Assembly (NCBI GenBank): GCA_025201765.1
Contig: MU623364.1
Coordinates: 186,001 to 250,000 of the forward strand
Length of the DNA stretch: 64,000 bases
Direction: 5' to 3'
Origin: Daldinia sp. FL1419
Taxonomy: Eukaryota; Ascomycota; Sordariomycetes; Xylariales; Hypoxylaceae
Shown here: positions 31,123-42,778 of the stretch, piece by piece
Position numbering within the stretch: position 1 is the stretch's first letter
Layout: each line of letters opens with the position of its first letter
The notes under the pieces: model-generated
Databases searched by the model: none
Told to the model about the DNA's origin: nothing
What the model saw: only the letters and a program-made list of their open reading frames with translations
Translations under genes and position numbers: made by a program

Positions 31123-31777
31123 ATGGACAACGGCACGCCGAGTCATCTTACCGGCGTAGCACTTCTGCCATTCTTCGGTTTACCAGCCGAACTCCGAGAT
31201 ATGGTCTGGACATATGCCTTCGATGCTACTGGTACAGTGACACTCTCTCATACATTAATTATGAATCGCACCCAGTGGAGCGAGCAAGCGGGTTCGAACG
31301 CTCGGTTCGACAGGGCTTACGGGAGTTATTATGGCCGCTCTTTACAGTAAATTCGGAGAGTTTTGCGATAGGAACCCGATATATCGCCAAGTTCAACGGA
31401 CACAAATCCGGGGCAAACGTCACCCTCAACTTTGTTGACATTCAATCTAGGTAAAGCCACTCTTGCTCGATGATATTATGCGGTATTCAAGACTATCAAC
31501 TTAAGGGATCAAAAATAAACTTTGATTAGGATTCAGCATTGGTTATCACCCTATTCACCAGAATCCTCTCGAGACTTCTTTAGCAAGAATAGCTTCAGTC
31601 ATGAACCTAGCGGTCACCTTCAAGATATTCGAGCCATCCGAGATCAACGAAGCACGCCAGCAGATGCTACTTGGATTTAAAAATCTGAGAAAATTATATA
31701 TCGACACGAGCGGCGCTAGTAAAACAGACCTGAGTATTGGCCAGCACCACATCTACACAACCATACGAAAGAGATAG
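31123..31777 (+). pseudogene. 2EXR/F-box-like protein gene with a frame break
   Basis: The first frame opens MDNGTPSHLTGVALLPFFGL and contains LPAELRDMVWTYAFDATG, the signature start of fungal 2EXR (F-box-like) proteins of unknown function. It runs to a stop at 31350, but similarity continues in the next frame from about 31300: RSVRQGLRELLWPLFTVNSES, FAIGTRYIAKFNGHKSGANV, LNFVDIQSR up to about 31450. After a likely intron (GTAAAG..TTAG, about 31451-31529) a further frame carries MNLAVTFKIFEPSEINEARQ and GFKNLRKLYIDTSGASK, ending at TAG 31775-31777. The 31300 break lies between two GGTTCGA copies and no intron explains it. The second junction phase is also not clean. A sequencing error is the alternative. 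Confidence 0.55.
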
Positions 31778-32527
31778 GCAACGCGCTCTTGTCTGTGATT
31801 GTGCCTGTGAATGACAGGGGACGGTTGATCTAGCTGTAGGAGGTGGGCGGTTATACATAAGAGATACATGATAAGGACCTGGTCAAACCAGTAGTAAGGA
31901 CTCAAGCAAATGCTCATCAGGTTCCTCTCCCTCGGACATGGGAGCTTCTTCATGGTAGGTATGGCAGACCATTAATGATCAATAAACGACATATCCCACG
32001 GAAATCGCTTGCCTTCTTTAGTGTAGTCATTTAGAATATATTACAGAAAGTATAGGGTCAATGGTACAGCTCTGTGACATATTAATCCAGTAGGTACAAA
32101 CTTAAAGACAGAGTAAACAAATGCTGAGAGAACGGCAGGCAGTCATTTTAGTCGACTATTTAAACTATCTCGAATAACCGCTAGTTGCACAGAGTCAATG
32201 TTACCCATCTCTAGTATGCAACACAAGGCCAAGGCATGCTATACGTCCCACGTGGATCATGAAAGGTGTATAAGTTAAACAGCCCCTTAATTTACCTGTT
32301 ACCTAGTACCTAGGTAGTCTTTAGAAGCAGACGGGTTGCACACCTAGACGATACATAGTAACCTTTTCGGACACATAGGACGGCACCATTTATTGAATCG
32401 GTCTCTACTAGGACTCCATCGTCTTTCGGCTCTGGGGTTATACATCATACCTACTTAACTGCCGTGAAACGCGGCGCATTCCTAAAAATTCCCTTTCAGC
32501 GAATAATAAAGCCAGAGAAAAAAAAAT
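31778..32527. other. Intergenic region, no gene seen
   Basis: 750 bp with a CCTAGTACCTAGGTAG motif near 32305; no coding signal. Confidence 0.4.
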
Positions 32528-33057
32528 TTAAACCAGCCAGCCACTCTCCTTCCCCAAGGCTTCCTTCCAGCTCTGGCCCTCCAATCGCTCGAGCTTCTTC
32601 ACGCTATCGACGTCCTCGGCGCCGAAATTGCCGTACAGATGCGGGCATCCTTCCACCTCCCACGTCGTCTTGGCGTGAAACTTGGGGGCGAAGCGCAGCT
32701 TCAGGACCCAGATCGCGGTTGCGTCTGTGAAGAAGAGGTCTGCCGTTATGGGGATCTTGGGGGGTTGTGTTAGTGTGGGGTGTGATGCGGGCGGGCGGGC
32801 ATTAAGGGGTGCAGGAGAGGTGGTTATTTTGCCGCTGGTATGAGGATGCGCAAGGAGGAAAGAGAAGCTGGAAGTGGGAGTTTGTGATACCGTAGGTACG
32901 GGATTCTAGATTAGGAACTTACTTGCGAACCGACGCTCAAGTGGACGAATCCGTCTTTCTGGTCGAGTTCTGAGAGGGGATACTCGGATGGGATTGGGTT
33001 GGGAGGTGCCGAAGGCACGATCTTATATACAAACTCTGGCAGTGGTGATGGAGCCAT
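32528..33057 (-). CDS. DUF952 domain protein
   Basis: The join is complement(32528..32755, 32923..33057), 120 residues, the usual size for a DUF952 protein; function is unknown in the family. Exon 1 has the signature YKIVPSAPP...DQKDGFVHLSVGSQ (the DGFxHLS block), and exon 2 resumes with IPITADLFFTDATAIWVLKL, TTWEVEGCPHLYGNF and VKKLERLEGQSWKEAL. The 167-bp intron has a GTAAGT donor, an ACACTAAC branch site and a CCCCAAG acceptor, phase 0. No signal peptide, so probably cytosolic. Divergent from the second Cys-rich membrane protein gene. Confidence 0.85.
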
Positions 33058-33922
33058 ATTTATCTTTATGTACCTAGTTTAGATGGTAAAGGACAGTAAT
33101 ATCACGGGACGAAACGAGAGTACGTTGAGGCACATAATTGAAGCTGCTTACTGTGGGCTTTGACAGCTGTCAAGTTTTCCACCACCTGGCGATTCGCGAT
33201 TGAATGAATGCTCATTCTATAGGTAGAAAGCCATCCACTCAAAAGATCTTCAATTTTCGCCCCTTTTCCTGCTTTATGAGAGCTTTGGGTAACACGACTC
33301 CCCTTTACAACGCCCCTTGCTGTAGGACTTCGAGAGGGGATTAGAATTTACCAATCCTCCACGATTTCAATTTCAAGCTGCCTGGAAATTTATTCTCTTG
33401 GCGTTCCTCCGATTAGAGCATGATTCTTCGTGTAATAATTGCGCGGAAGGTCTATATTAATTTCCCACTACACCGGCGACTCGCCTTGTGAAGTTGTGTA
33501 CCTCGCCAAGTACGGCTTTTTAATTGCCATTATGTCCTTTGCTCATACCAAATGGTAGCTCTTGGGAGTGGCGGCTGATGGGACGCTCCGTTATGCCCAT
33601 TTATATCTTACCCTACATTCGTCTGCCATTATCTTCAGGGGAAATATATGTTTAATGTGGCGGATAAGCCAAGCATACCTACGTGATACAGAAAGGGCAG
33701 TGTGCTGAAGAGTGAAGTATTTTTCTAGACAATAACCCCCAGAACATGGGACGACGAACTCAGCTATCGCTTGAAATATGCCATTAGTATCGTTACCTAC
33801 CTACCTATTATCACGTTCACACTCTATTCAGCTCAATTGACACATAAGTTTTAATTCGCGCCCTGACCTCATTCTCTCGCTTACATTCTCTTAGTGGACG
33901 GACATAATTAGGAACGTCCATA
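33058..33922. promoter_or_regulatory. Divergent intergenic region DUF952 / Cys-rich protein
   Basis: 865 bp between divergent starts; contains a TACCTACCTACCTA motif at about 33796. No gene. Confidence 0.4.
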
Positions 33923-34957
33923 ATGTTGATAGGATACTTTCGCAATATGGGGCCCATTAACCTAGTTATCGCCTTGTTAATAATCACCCTAATAGCGGGA
34001 GTATTGGCACAAACTGACGATGAAGATGACGATTATCGGACATGTTATAGAATCGATGGTGGTGTTCTTCCGGATGCTGTCAGATGTACAAATAGCACCA
34101 TGAACCATTCGGCTTGTTGTAGTACGGGAGAAATCTGTTGGTCCAACGGCGTCTGCGCTACAGCTCAAGGCACCAAAGACTACTTGCGAGAAGGGTGTAC
34201 CGACTGGTCGTGGAAAGATCCGGCCTGTTTTGATGTCTGTCCGTGGTGTAAGCACTATGGAAGCTATTGATATGGGGGCGTTCGCATTAACATAGTGCTA
34301 GATGTTGGCGACATAGCGATAGGAGTACGACCTTGTGGTGGTATCGATAAAAGTAATTCGTACTGCTGCGACGATGGGTCAAATGGTATCGGGTCGTTTG
34401 CTTGTTGCAACGACGAGTCTAACGTATTCAAATATGATAACATCACCACACTCCCAACTATTATCGCAACGATTCCCTCCAACGATATATCAACTCCCGC
34501 AGTCGAACCGGTGATACCGCCAACATCAGCCGTTAGCATAGACAACGAGATTTCCACAGGATCTCTTACTACCAAAACAACGAGCACTAGATCAATATCG
34601 ATTCAATCCGTGGGCCCTAGCGCGGTTCCCACAGAGAGCAGAAACTCATCTACCAATACTAGCATCTCGACTGGATTGGGTGCGGGCTTGGGCGTAGGAT
34701 TACCTGTAGCCGCTGCTATTATCGCTGGGATTTGGTTTGTTATCTGGCGTTCTAGGCGAAAACATAATATGCAGATGGAGCACGAAAAAGGACTGCATGA
34801 AGGCCTTCCGAGTAATTTGATGATACCTGGTAATGGCACACCGAAACCACCAACCCCCCCCAGCTCGTTAGGATTATACAACAATACAACTAACACTCGA
34901 GGAATCGCCGCCCATGAGTTAGCATCAAGCTACCATGGTAGAGAGCTTCCTGCTTGA
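33923..34957 (+). CDS. Secretory single-pass membrane protein with Cys-rich ectodomain
   Basis: The join is 33923..34247, 34296..34957 (48-bp intron, GTAAGC..CATAG, phase 1), 328 residues. N-terminal hydrophobic signal sequence (INLVIALLIITLIAGVLAQ). The ectodomain carries paired cysteines in a pattern common in fungal mucin-like membrane proteins: TCYRIDGG, RCTNSTMNHSACCSTGEICW, NGVC, REGCTDWSWKDPACFDVCPW, then VRPCGG, YCCDD and FACCND. A Ser/Thr-rich stalk (about residues 150-230) with several NxS/T sequons precedes a transmembrane helix near 238-260 (GVGLPVAAAIIAGIWFVIW), a RSRRK stop-transfer and a Pro-rich cytosolic tail (PKPPTPPSS). Likely cell-surface protein; no catalytic domain. Function unknown. 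Confidence 0.8.
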
Positions 34958-36272
34958 GTTAGATGTTGGGGCTATCTGGGTTTGAGTGGGCGCTTAATGG
35001 GTTTATCGTAGTGTGGTTTTACACCCAGTGTTGCTAATATTTATTTATTTACATTAGTGTGTTGATTCTAAGCTTTACAGAGAAAGCAAGGGATACGACT
35101 AATCACGATCGGACAAAGAACGGGGTCTATGGGAGTAGCTTTTGAAATATAGGTAGGTACCTACCTATCTAGGTTAATATGCGTAACTCATGTACTTAAC
35201 AAAAGGCCGGCAGCTTTGTTTTTGGGGGCGTTCTACGGCCGCGTAATAAAGTTGCATAGTGGGAAGTGATATATGAAGCCATGTGCTAAGGGCACTGAGT
35301 CACAACGGCATGTGCCTATTTCTAAGATTTGCTGCTTCCCGTTCAACCCATGCAATTGGAAACTATACGTGCACAGTATTCCAAGTTCGTAGCCTATTGA
35401 TTGGAAGGAGCTGTAAATGTACGGTAGAACAGGATGGGTGGGTACGCTTCAAAATGCACTTGCCAGTTGCTAATCACTGCCTGCCTAAGTGGAGTTACAC
35501 AGTTACACAGTGACCAGAAGGGTGGCGACTACCTTATTTGAAGGTGGCCCAAGCTGCTGCCTGGGATATTCTGCCGCTCCCCACCGCCGCAGAAATGCAT
35601 ATAAATATCTGCCCTCCCCTCCTCGCTTTGCAATTTTCCTTCTTTTCTTCTTTAGCTCTCTTTGCCTTTTGGCTTAGATCAAGTGTAGTATCTGTTCTTT
35701 TCAGTTTAATCTCTGAAAGAGTTCTACTTGAACTCAATCGTGATTATTCTAATTTTTGCACCGAGGGAGCGCATCCTCTGGGCTTGCCCACGATCGCTCC
35801 CACCGTGTCCCTGGTATTACACTGCCTCCAGGTGACGCGAACTGCGAACTCTTACTTTTCGTTGCAATTCCTTGGCTTGTCTAGGGATGTAAAGAAGAGG
35901 TTCGATAGTATCTAGATTAGAATTTCGAGGGGTAGATCATCACCATTCCAGTGTTTTCATGGCATATTGTGGAATTGGGCCAGGTGTGGGAATGTTTGTA
36001 ATCGTAGGTAGTATTTTGATGTTCAATTGATTTAATTGCAGTAGTAAACGTGCTACATTACATATTGTCAGTATTCCAGCGTAAATACTCATCAAGAGCG
36101 CCTAGCATCGTTTTACGTTGCTTGATTGCCAAAGACAGATCGATTGAATTGTTCGGCGAGTAGTAGGCCAAGGCATCGTCGGTCATGGTGGTTTGTTAGC
36201 CCTGCCCCTCATCGTCATAGCCTTGCAATCGAAAAACTTTGATTCCTCCCATTCTACGCAACAAACCTCAAA
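34958..36272. other. Intergenic region upstream of translin
   Basis: 1.3 kb. Holds a palindromic TAGGTAGGTACCTACCTA cluster (35150-35173) and, at about 35597-35665, a TATAAATAT box followed by a CT-rich tract that looks like a promoter. The frame 35538-35915 behind it is hydrophobic but not convincing as a protein. Confidence 0.4.
35150..35175. repeat. TAGGTACCTA-type palindromic motif cluster
   Basis: TAGGTAGGTACCTACCTA, a perfect inverted repeat, followed by TCTAGGTT. Confidence 0.7.
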
Positions 36273-37188
36273 ATGGCCACCGGCAATCCCTCCAATCTAA
36301 TCGACCCTTCTATCTTCGACTACCTCAAGGCCCATGGCGAAGAAGAGCTCGAAGTCGGTGACAAGCTTCACCAGATTACCGCCGCTCTCAATCGCCACAT
36401 CTCAACCTGCCAGGGTTTCCTGAGCCGTATCCATTCGACGCCAAGCTCCAAGCGTGAGTGAAGAATAAATATGATATATCGTTAGTCGGCTTTGCGCGTT
36501 ACTAACGCCCATTGTAGTGCCGCCGCTGTTGAAGCAGGTCGAAAACGACGGTATCAAACCCGAGATCGAGAGCGTTGGCGAGCTAGCCCAATTTGCGTCC
36601 AACTATCCTTACTACAAGTACTCACCTCCTCCCTCTGTTCATTACTCAGGCAGCTAACGAGAAGAAAAGGTACAACCACAGATGGACTAGGAGCATCCAA
36701 AACGTTGTCAGTACCATCTTATTGACCGGTTGGTTGGGTGGTTTGGAGACCGAATCGCACCCGGGCGAGCTTGGCCGTCTTCTAACCATCGAAGAGGTTG
36801 GGCAGCTTTTGAAAGGTCCGTTATACTTCCTAGCTAGTTTACTGCTGCTGATACTAATTCTTTTGCTCTAGTACCCGTCAATCTCAAGGACAAGGATGCA
36901 TTTCATATCACTATCGAGGAGTACATCTTAGCCTTAACGGACATCACCGAGGAACTCAGCCGTCTAGCTATGAACTCGGTAACTTTAGGCGACATTGATC
37001 TGACAGTCAGAATCAGCGGCTTCATCAAGGACTTATTTGCAGGTTTCCAGCTGCTCAACTTGAAGAACGATATCGTTCGTAAGCGAGTCGACGCTGTCAA
37101 GTACCACGTCAAGAAGGTGGAGGATGTCATCTACGATCTAACGCTGCGTAACTTGATCCCTAAGCACGAGACCTGGCCTCGCTCCTGA
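36273..37188 (+). CDS. TSN: Translin
   Basis: Translin family nucleic-acid-binding protein; with TRAX it forms the C3PO ribonuclease, shown in Neurospora to process tRNA fragments. The join is 36273..36453, 36518..36617, 36670..36815, 36872..37188, 247 residues, close to the animal length. Helical family blocks include HGEEELEVGDKLHQITAALN, KYNHRWTRSIQNVVSTILL, GRLLTIEEVGQLLK, FHITIEEYILALTDITEELS, RLAMNSVTLGDIDL and the C-terminal LKNDIVRKRVDAVKYHVKKV. Introns are 52-64 bp; the third uses a weaker GTCCGT donor. The second donor, GTACTC, is also off-consensus, but all junctions restore conserved sequence. No signal peptide: cytoplasmic or nuclear. Confidence 0.92.
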
Positions 37189-37774
37189 ATCGACGATATG
37201 CCAGGTCAAAGTAGTACGATGGAATAATGTGCTAGACAGAGATGCGGTAATATGACCCCTCCCATGAGCAATATATGTATGGATCGATGCTTGATTACGG
37301 TTACATTTCTATGAGGGTTAACCGTTACTTGGTGATATAATTTTCCCCGTCTCTAATAGATATATACTCCTGCCACAGCTACATTCAAATTGAAATTTAC
37401 ATTATAGAGTTTTCCTAGGCACGTATATGCTACTTGACTAGGTAGGTACCTAGGTACCTGTTATAATTGTTTTGTATGTCTAAGAAAATTAAGTGTGCCT
37501 GCCCCAATAGGTACAATTAATTGAGCATCGTATTTATGGAGATAAGAATCCTTATCGGACTACACGTGATTTAAATAACATCCGTGCGCCGTGCATTCCG
37601 ACGGTACCTAGCATTAATTCAGAAGCGCGAACTTATTAACTGTCTTGTTCAATTCCCCATGTAAATATATGCCATCTGGTCACAACACTCATTTGTCACA
37701 ATAACTAACTACCTAAAATATATGTCACATTCCTTCCACTCAATGACTTACCACGCCTAACCAAAAATTCCACC
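37189..37774. other. Intergenic region translin to GPI11
   Basis: 586 bp with a CTAGGTAGGTACCTAGGTACC cluster at 37438-37460; no gene. Confidence 0.4.
37438..37460. repeat. TAGGTACCTA-type palindromic motif cluster
   Basis: Overlapping CTAGG and GGTACC palindromes between translin and GPI11. Confidence 0.7.
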
Positions 37775-38597
37775 ATGCCTCCCCTGGATCCGACTGCAAT
37801 CTCATCACCAGCTACGAAAGCCAAGGCTGGTGAGATCTCCACGGTCAAGGATAAAGATGCCCAGACGCAGCCTGTTCACATCTTAGCATCTCCTCAGGCA
37901 CAAGTGGTCAGACATCTCCAACCGGCTTTACTTCTCTCCTTGTTCCTCGTCCGGTTCAAGGCTCTAGTAGCAGACCCGGTGTCAGCTCTATCAAGTGCTC
38001 TCCCCGTAGTCGTAGCCGTACAAGTTACGTACGCCGTCGCATGTCTACCCGCTGTAGGCTCCAATGCCGTAAAGCCGGTTAAGAAGGCCCGGCCGGGTGA
38101 GAAGAAGAAGCCAGGATCGGAGAGCACGGGCCCTAACATAGCTGTTGTATGTCTTCACACCTTCTGTGAAAGCTTCGTGAATAAACTAACGATGCTCCTA
38201 GACGGTACTTGTCGCTCTTGTATTGTCGGCCATAGCAAGTCTGGCATTGCACATCATCTTGGTCCTCTTTGGCGCCCCTTTCTTAACTCACGTAGAGAAC
38301 ACGTTCCTATGTTCAACTCATCTGTCCATCTTGGGTCTCTTCCCGCTGTTCTACACTCGTGGTGTATCGAGCAGGGACTGGCATGAGATCCTGAGTGCGA
38401 GTGCTCCGCTCGACGAAGCTTTTGGAGGACTCATCGGTGCCTGTGTAGGAGCGTGGCTCGGTGCCGTTCCTATCCCCCTCGACTGGGACCGGGAGTGGCA
38501 GAAGTGGCCTGTGACTATTGTTTGTGGGATTTATGCGGGCTACTTGGTTGGGAAGTTACTGGGAGGTACTGTCGCCCTGGCAAAGAGGTTTTCTTAA
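37775..38597 (+). CDS. GPI11: GPI ethanolamine-phosphate transferase subunit (PIG-F/Gpi11)
   Basis: ER membrane protein that stabilises the enzymes adding ethanolamine phosphate to the GPI anchor precursor (GPI7/GPI13 partners). The join is 37775..38146, 38202..38597 (55-bp intron, GTATGT..CTCCTAG, phase 0), 255 residues. Hydrophobic helices occur at HLQPALLLSLFLVRFKALVAD, LSSALPVVVAVQVTYAVACL, TVLVALVLSAIASLALHIIL and near the C-terminus. Diagnostic C-terminal blocks are FLCSTHLSILGLFPLFYT, APLDEAFGGLIGACVGAWLG and AVPIPLDWDREWQKWPVTIV. A Lys-rich cytosolic loop (KPVKKARPGEKKKPG) precedes the intron. Confidence 0.92.
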
Positions 38598-39417
38598 CAC
38601 AAACCGGCGTACGTATATTAGATACCTGCCTCCTCTAACATGTGCAAATATTGTCACCGGTGCTGGTGCTTCTAAAAGCTCGGCACTGGCATTTCGTGGG
38701 TCGTACAACAGTTTCCCACCCAATCAACTTAATATTTATCACTACCCATCGTGAAGCCTTACTCTGCTCATCTCTATCTTTATAACATAAACCATGCCGC
38801 CTTCACATCTTGAGTTGGCATAACGCTTTCTCTTCTTTTAGTTCACCTTACTGCTTCAAGGTAATTATCCTACCAACTTTACTGATCTCAGTAGTGAACT
38901 ACTGCCTACCTGCTGGTATCACATCTTCGCACTCTTTCTCTTTAATATTTTTTTCCTTTCCTCCTACCCGCAAGCCAACCCTCTTCCATCTCCGTATCCG
39001 CCGCTATCGCCGTTACAAGCATCCTTCTATCTCGGCGTCTATCTTTAGCTACTTGCTAAATATTTAATTCATTCCCAAATACTCACTTGGGCTTTTACTA
39101 TCCCCATACGCCCATCGCCAACTTCTAAGGCAGGTTCTTAACTTATATTTTACGCTGATCTATGTCGTTGCCGTCTTACACTTAGGAAACAGCTACACTC
39201 CTACTCTATCACATCTTTACCTACGCCGCTCCCCCTTCACCTCACCATGATATGTTTGTTTCTACCCTCCTCATGTTTATTCATCACACAAACATCCACA
39301 TCTAACACTTCAACCAACTTAATATCACTCAACCTTGGAGTTTGCGTTCCATTATTTATCAACCGAGCTAAAGTGCGACCACTAACTACCTTATAGCTCG
39401 TTTCCATTGAGTTCAAG
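38598..39417. other. Pyrimidine-rich leader region before the SANT-like gene
   Basis: 820 bp, strongly C/T-rich between about 38810 and 39240. This resembles a long fungal promoter and 5' UTR. Small open frames inside lack protein character. Confidence 0.4.
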
Positions 39418-40063
39418 ATGGCTGGCAAGTGGACGGATGCCATGGACGTCCACCTGCTTATGGTGATGATCGTACTTGGCCTCAAGAACGGCCAAGGGGC
39501 GGATTCAGGCTCCAAGCCCACGGTCGGATGGGATGAAGTCACAAAAGCCCTCGAAGATAAGGGCTGGAACAAGACCAAAGATGGTATCAAGTAAGTCTTA
39601 CTTACCTACCCTTATGCCCTATTTGACTCTTATACACTGATGTCAATATTCTGTCGCGTTTTTCCGTTTATATTGGTAAAATCATGTCGCTAACCCCCCT
39701 CCCTCTCTCCACAGCCAGCATTTTTCCAAAACCATCCTTCCCAGCTTCAAGAAGGAGTTCCCCTTTCTCTTCTCCCCCGGTGCTGCTTCTACTCAGGGCA
39801 CTGCCGGTGACGCCGGACTCAACACTGCCGCGGCTAGTCCTACCACTCCCACCAAATCGACCGGCTCCCGTTCTGCCAAGTCTACCCGTACTCCCACTCG
39901 CCGTCCCGCCGCTGCAGGCTCCAAGCGTACTGCTGGCAAGCGCAAGGCCTCTGATAATTCGACTTGGAACCACGTCGCTGCCAAAAAGCCCAAGCCCGAT
40001 CCCGAGGAAGATGATGGAGACGACGGCGTCGCTAGTTCGGCTAACGATACTGTTTCTTCTTAG
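39418..40063 (+). CDS. Small basic nuclear protein with SANT/Myb-like N-terminus
   Basis: The join is 39418..39590, 39715..40063 (124-bp intron, GTAAGT..CCACAG, phase 2), 173 residues. The N-terminal 80 residues read WTDAMDVHLLMVMIVLG, VGWDEVTKALEDKGWNKTKDGIN and HFSKTILPSFKKEF, a tryptophan-spaced helical arrangement like the Myb/SANT-type DNA-binding domains found in many small fungal proteins. The rest is Ala/Thr/Ser/Pro-rich with basic stretches (KSTRTPTRRPAAAGSKRTAG, KRKASD) that look like nuclear localisation signals, then an acidic end (PEEDDGDDG). Function unknown; DNA binding is inferred from layout only. Confidence 0.75.
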
Positions 40064-40800
40064 ATGTCGCTGCTTGAATCTAAACTAAGTCTCTCGGTGC
40101 TTGATCCCGTTGATGCTTTCGGAGGACGATTCGTGGGGATTTAATCCTTCTCGTCGGACCCGGTTAAGCAACGGATGCATTATTTATGCATAAATTCTCG
40201 TGAAAAGGGGGGATGGGCGATGATTATCCGCCGTTACGAATATGGTTGATTTGCGAAGGAAATGTCTAGTTATTCGTAGTTCCTGATGCTTTGTTTTCCG
40301 CCTTCGATGATCGTGAAGATACGCGGATATGTTAACAGATAGCTAGTGGTCAAACTAATTCGATGCTTTAACTTTTCAGTACACCTAAGATCTTCCCACT
40401 CGTGAGTATAACGCGTAGGCCGTGTCTAGTTTGTCTTGTTTTTCGTGAATTCGGTACTCTGGATGCTATATGCTTATCCTCCTGGGCCATAATGACTCTA
40501 TACTATGTTTTAAGGGGGGAAATCTATTATATCCATTCGTCAGTATTCTTGTATCTCTATCTCGTGTCCCCCATCTCAGGTAACTCTACCATGAACCCCG
40601 AGAGTAAGTAAACTGCACACCAAGCTCAGACGTGGACTTATCCCACATTATAATCTCTAAGCACACCTGTGTATATCCTGACCCCTCGTCTCAACTCGTA
40701 TACCCATATATCCTTCTTTCTTTCTTTCTTTCCTTACCGTCTATATACCCTCCAACAAAACTAATCCAAGGCAAACATACTGCCGTATCCAAGATAACGC
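40064..40800. other. Convergent 3' intergenic region
   Basis: 737 bp between the SANT-like gene and the GDPD gene. A short CTTT run lies at 40713-40732. No gene. Confidence 0.4.
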
Positions 40801-42171
40801 CTATTCCTTGCCCAACACCTTTGGCACCTGCGTCCGTGGTAGCCCATATTTAAAAACATAAATATTAACAATAATAAACAAGCCAAGTATGTACCTCGCC
40901 CACTCAAACACGCGCCAAGCGTGCGTCCCTAGTGGAACATAAGGTCTTTTACCCCTTTCCTCCACCACACGCCGGGACACCTCAAGGAACAGTTTCGGAT
41001 CATCCGTCACCACGCCAGCGAGCCCGCTGCGCACGCACCACTCCATGCGGTCCTCGTCGTTCACCGTCCACGAGTACAGCGGGTGACCCGCCTCCTTCGC
41101 GTCCCGGATGAACCGCGCGCCGGACACCGGGAACGCGAGGGAGTTGAAGAGCAGGCTGATGGAGAGGCGGGGCTCGTGCTTGGCGAGGGCGCGAGCGTAG
41201 GTTTTGGAGAAGCCGACGTGGGCGACTTGGAATTTGGGGAGGAATTCTTTGCATAGTTTTATGTATTCCGCCTGCTTGCGGTTTAGTACTGGGAATAGGG
41301 GGTTGGGCTGGGAGTTGTGTGGTTTTAGGAGGTAAGGGAGAGAAGGGCGAGAAGGAGGATGGTCAAGCTTACGGTCCAGCAACAGGGGACTATCCTCTCG
41401 TGCCACGGCTTGATCCCCGGCACTGTAGCTAGCGTTTCCGCCGTTCGCCGGATGATTTGGGCTGGGTCGTCGTCCCTCTGCATGTCCTATATCAGCGGTG
41501 CGCTCTACTGGGTAAGTACTCTCGCTACCCGCGCTACAGTGCTAACAAGCCTACGTAAGAATTTCGGCAATTACCTTGATATCAAGCATAATCCAAACAT
41601 GCAACAACTCCGGCTGATTCAAATACTCGAGCAGCTCGACAAGCTGTGGCATCGGCTGCGGGGGCTCTCGCACCGTGCGCAACTTGCTCAGATAGCTCCA
41701 ATCGTGGTCCTTGACCTTGGAGTCGTCGCCGTAGCACCGCTTCAGCTGCGGATCGTGCATGAGGACGACGACGTTGTCCTTGGACAGGTGCAGATCTGTC
41801 TCGATCGCATGCGCGCCGGCCTCCACCGCCGCCCGGAACGCTAGCATGGTGTTCTCCGGGAACAACGCCTTGTAGCCTCGGTGCGCGATTGCTTGCGGCA
41901 GACGCCGCGCTTCGGACGTAGCATCATGGGTCCGGGGCGCGGGAATACCTGCTAAACCGCGGGGACGCTTCGTTAGCTAAGGAGCTTGGCTTACGGGGTC
42001 GGGCTTTCTTGGCGAAATCCGGGACACGTCCGGTATTCCTTCATACACTACACACTCTAAAGGATGAACAAACTTACCCGGGGTCCCGTTCCCCACGACG
42101 CCGTCGTCACGCTTTAGGAGCGGCGTTTGCTCGCTCGGCATGGTAGCTGGCTTGGCGTTCTTCTTAGCCAT
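40801..42171 (-). CDS. PGC1: Glycerophosphodiester phosphodiesterase, PGC1-like, membrane-anchored
   Basis: GDPD-fold phospholipase C/phosphodiesterase; the yeast relative Pgc1 degrades phosphatidylglycerol at mitochondria and lipid droplets. The join is complement(40801..41271, 41373..41486, 41575..41948, 42078..42171), 350 residues. Catalytic-type residues are visible: H54 and R55 in AIAHRGYKALFPENT, E81 and D83 in ETDLHLSKDN, and H96 in VVLMHDP; WIMLDIK follows and SWTVNDEDRM, GVVTDDP mark the end of the barrel. Exon 4 starts at AEYIKLC because the upstream acceptor would bring a stop. A C-terminal transmembrane helix lies at about residues 319-337 (ARYILGLFIIVNIYVFKYG). Exon 2 has a tandem TAGCAG acceptor. 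The symbol is by family resemblance. Confidence 0.87.
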
Positions 42172-42290
42172 TCGCCTGTTTGGACAAACTAATCGGGGGC
42201 GAGAATGCGAAGATCGTTTGTATCTACTGGATCGAAAAAAAGGTACTTTGATTTCTCTGCCAAGGAGAGAAAACTAAAAGGGACAAGTTC

Positions 42291-42315
42291 TTTTTTTTTT
42301 TTTTTTAAAAAAAAA
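42291..42315. repeat. Poly(T)-poly(A) tract
   Basis: T16 directly followed by A9; self-complementary. Confidence 0.85.
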
Positions 42316-42778
42316 GGCGATATTGCAACTTCACATCATAAGAACGGCATAGTGGATAGTAGGTAACATATGCAATCCAAACATGGGGCCCGGATGTTCT
42401 ACTTTTTGAGAGTCTAGTTCCTAAAAGACTTTTTGGAAAAAATAAGGGCGAAACGCGATCTGTCAGGCCTGTGGTCTACCCTATAGCGATCTACGTGAAA
42501 AAAAGGTGGGTTACAAAAGGTAAAAGGTGTGTTGAAAGACCGAAAGGGCGGGGCAAAAACATCCGCTTAATCCGAGTAATCGCCAGAGGTACCTAAGATG
42601 TAAGTACCTATCTATGCGGCACGGATGTGATGGGATTGATCATTGCCCAGTAGCAGGTAGGTAGATCTGTTTAATAAGCTTTTTTTTTTTGGCTTTATAT
42701 TGTACCACTCCCATGGTTCGGAAAAGAAGATGGTTGCATTATAGTTACGGTTAGCCGCAGATTTCGGGATTAGCTTAT

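Noticed and set aside
35538..35915. 125-codon open frame after a TATA-like box
   Set aside because: Sequence is derived from CT-rich leader DNA giving Leu/Phe/Ser runs; no conserved blocks.
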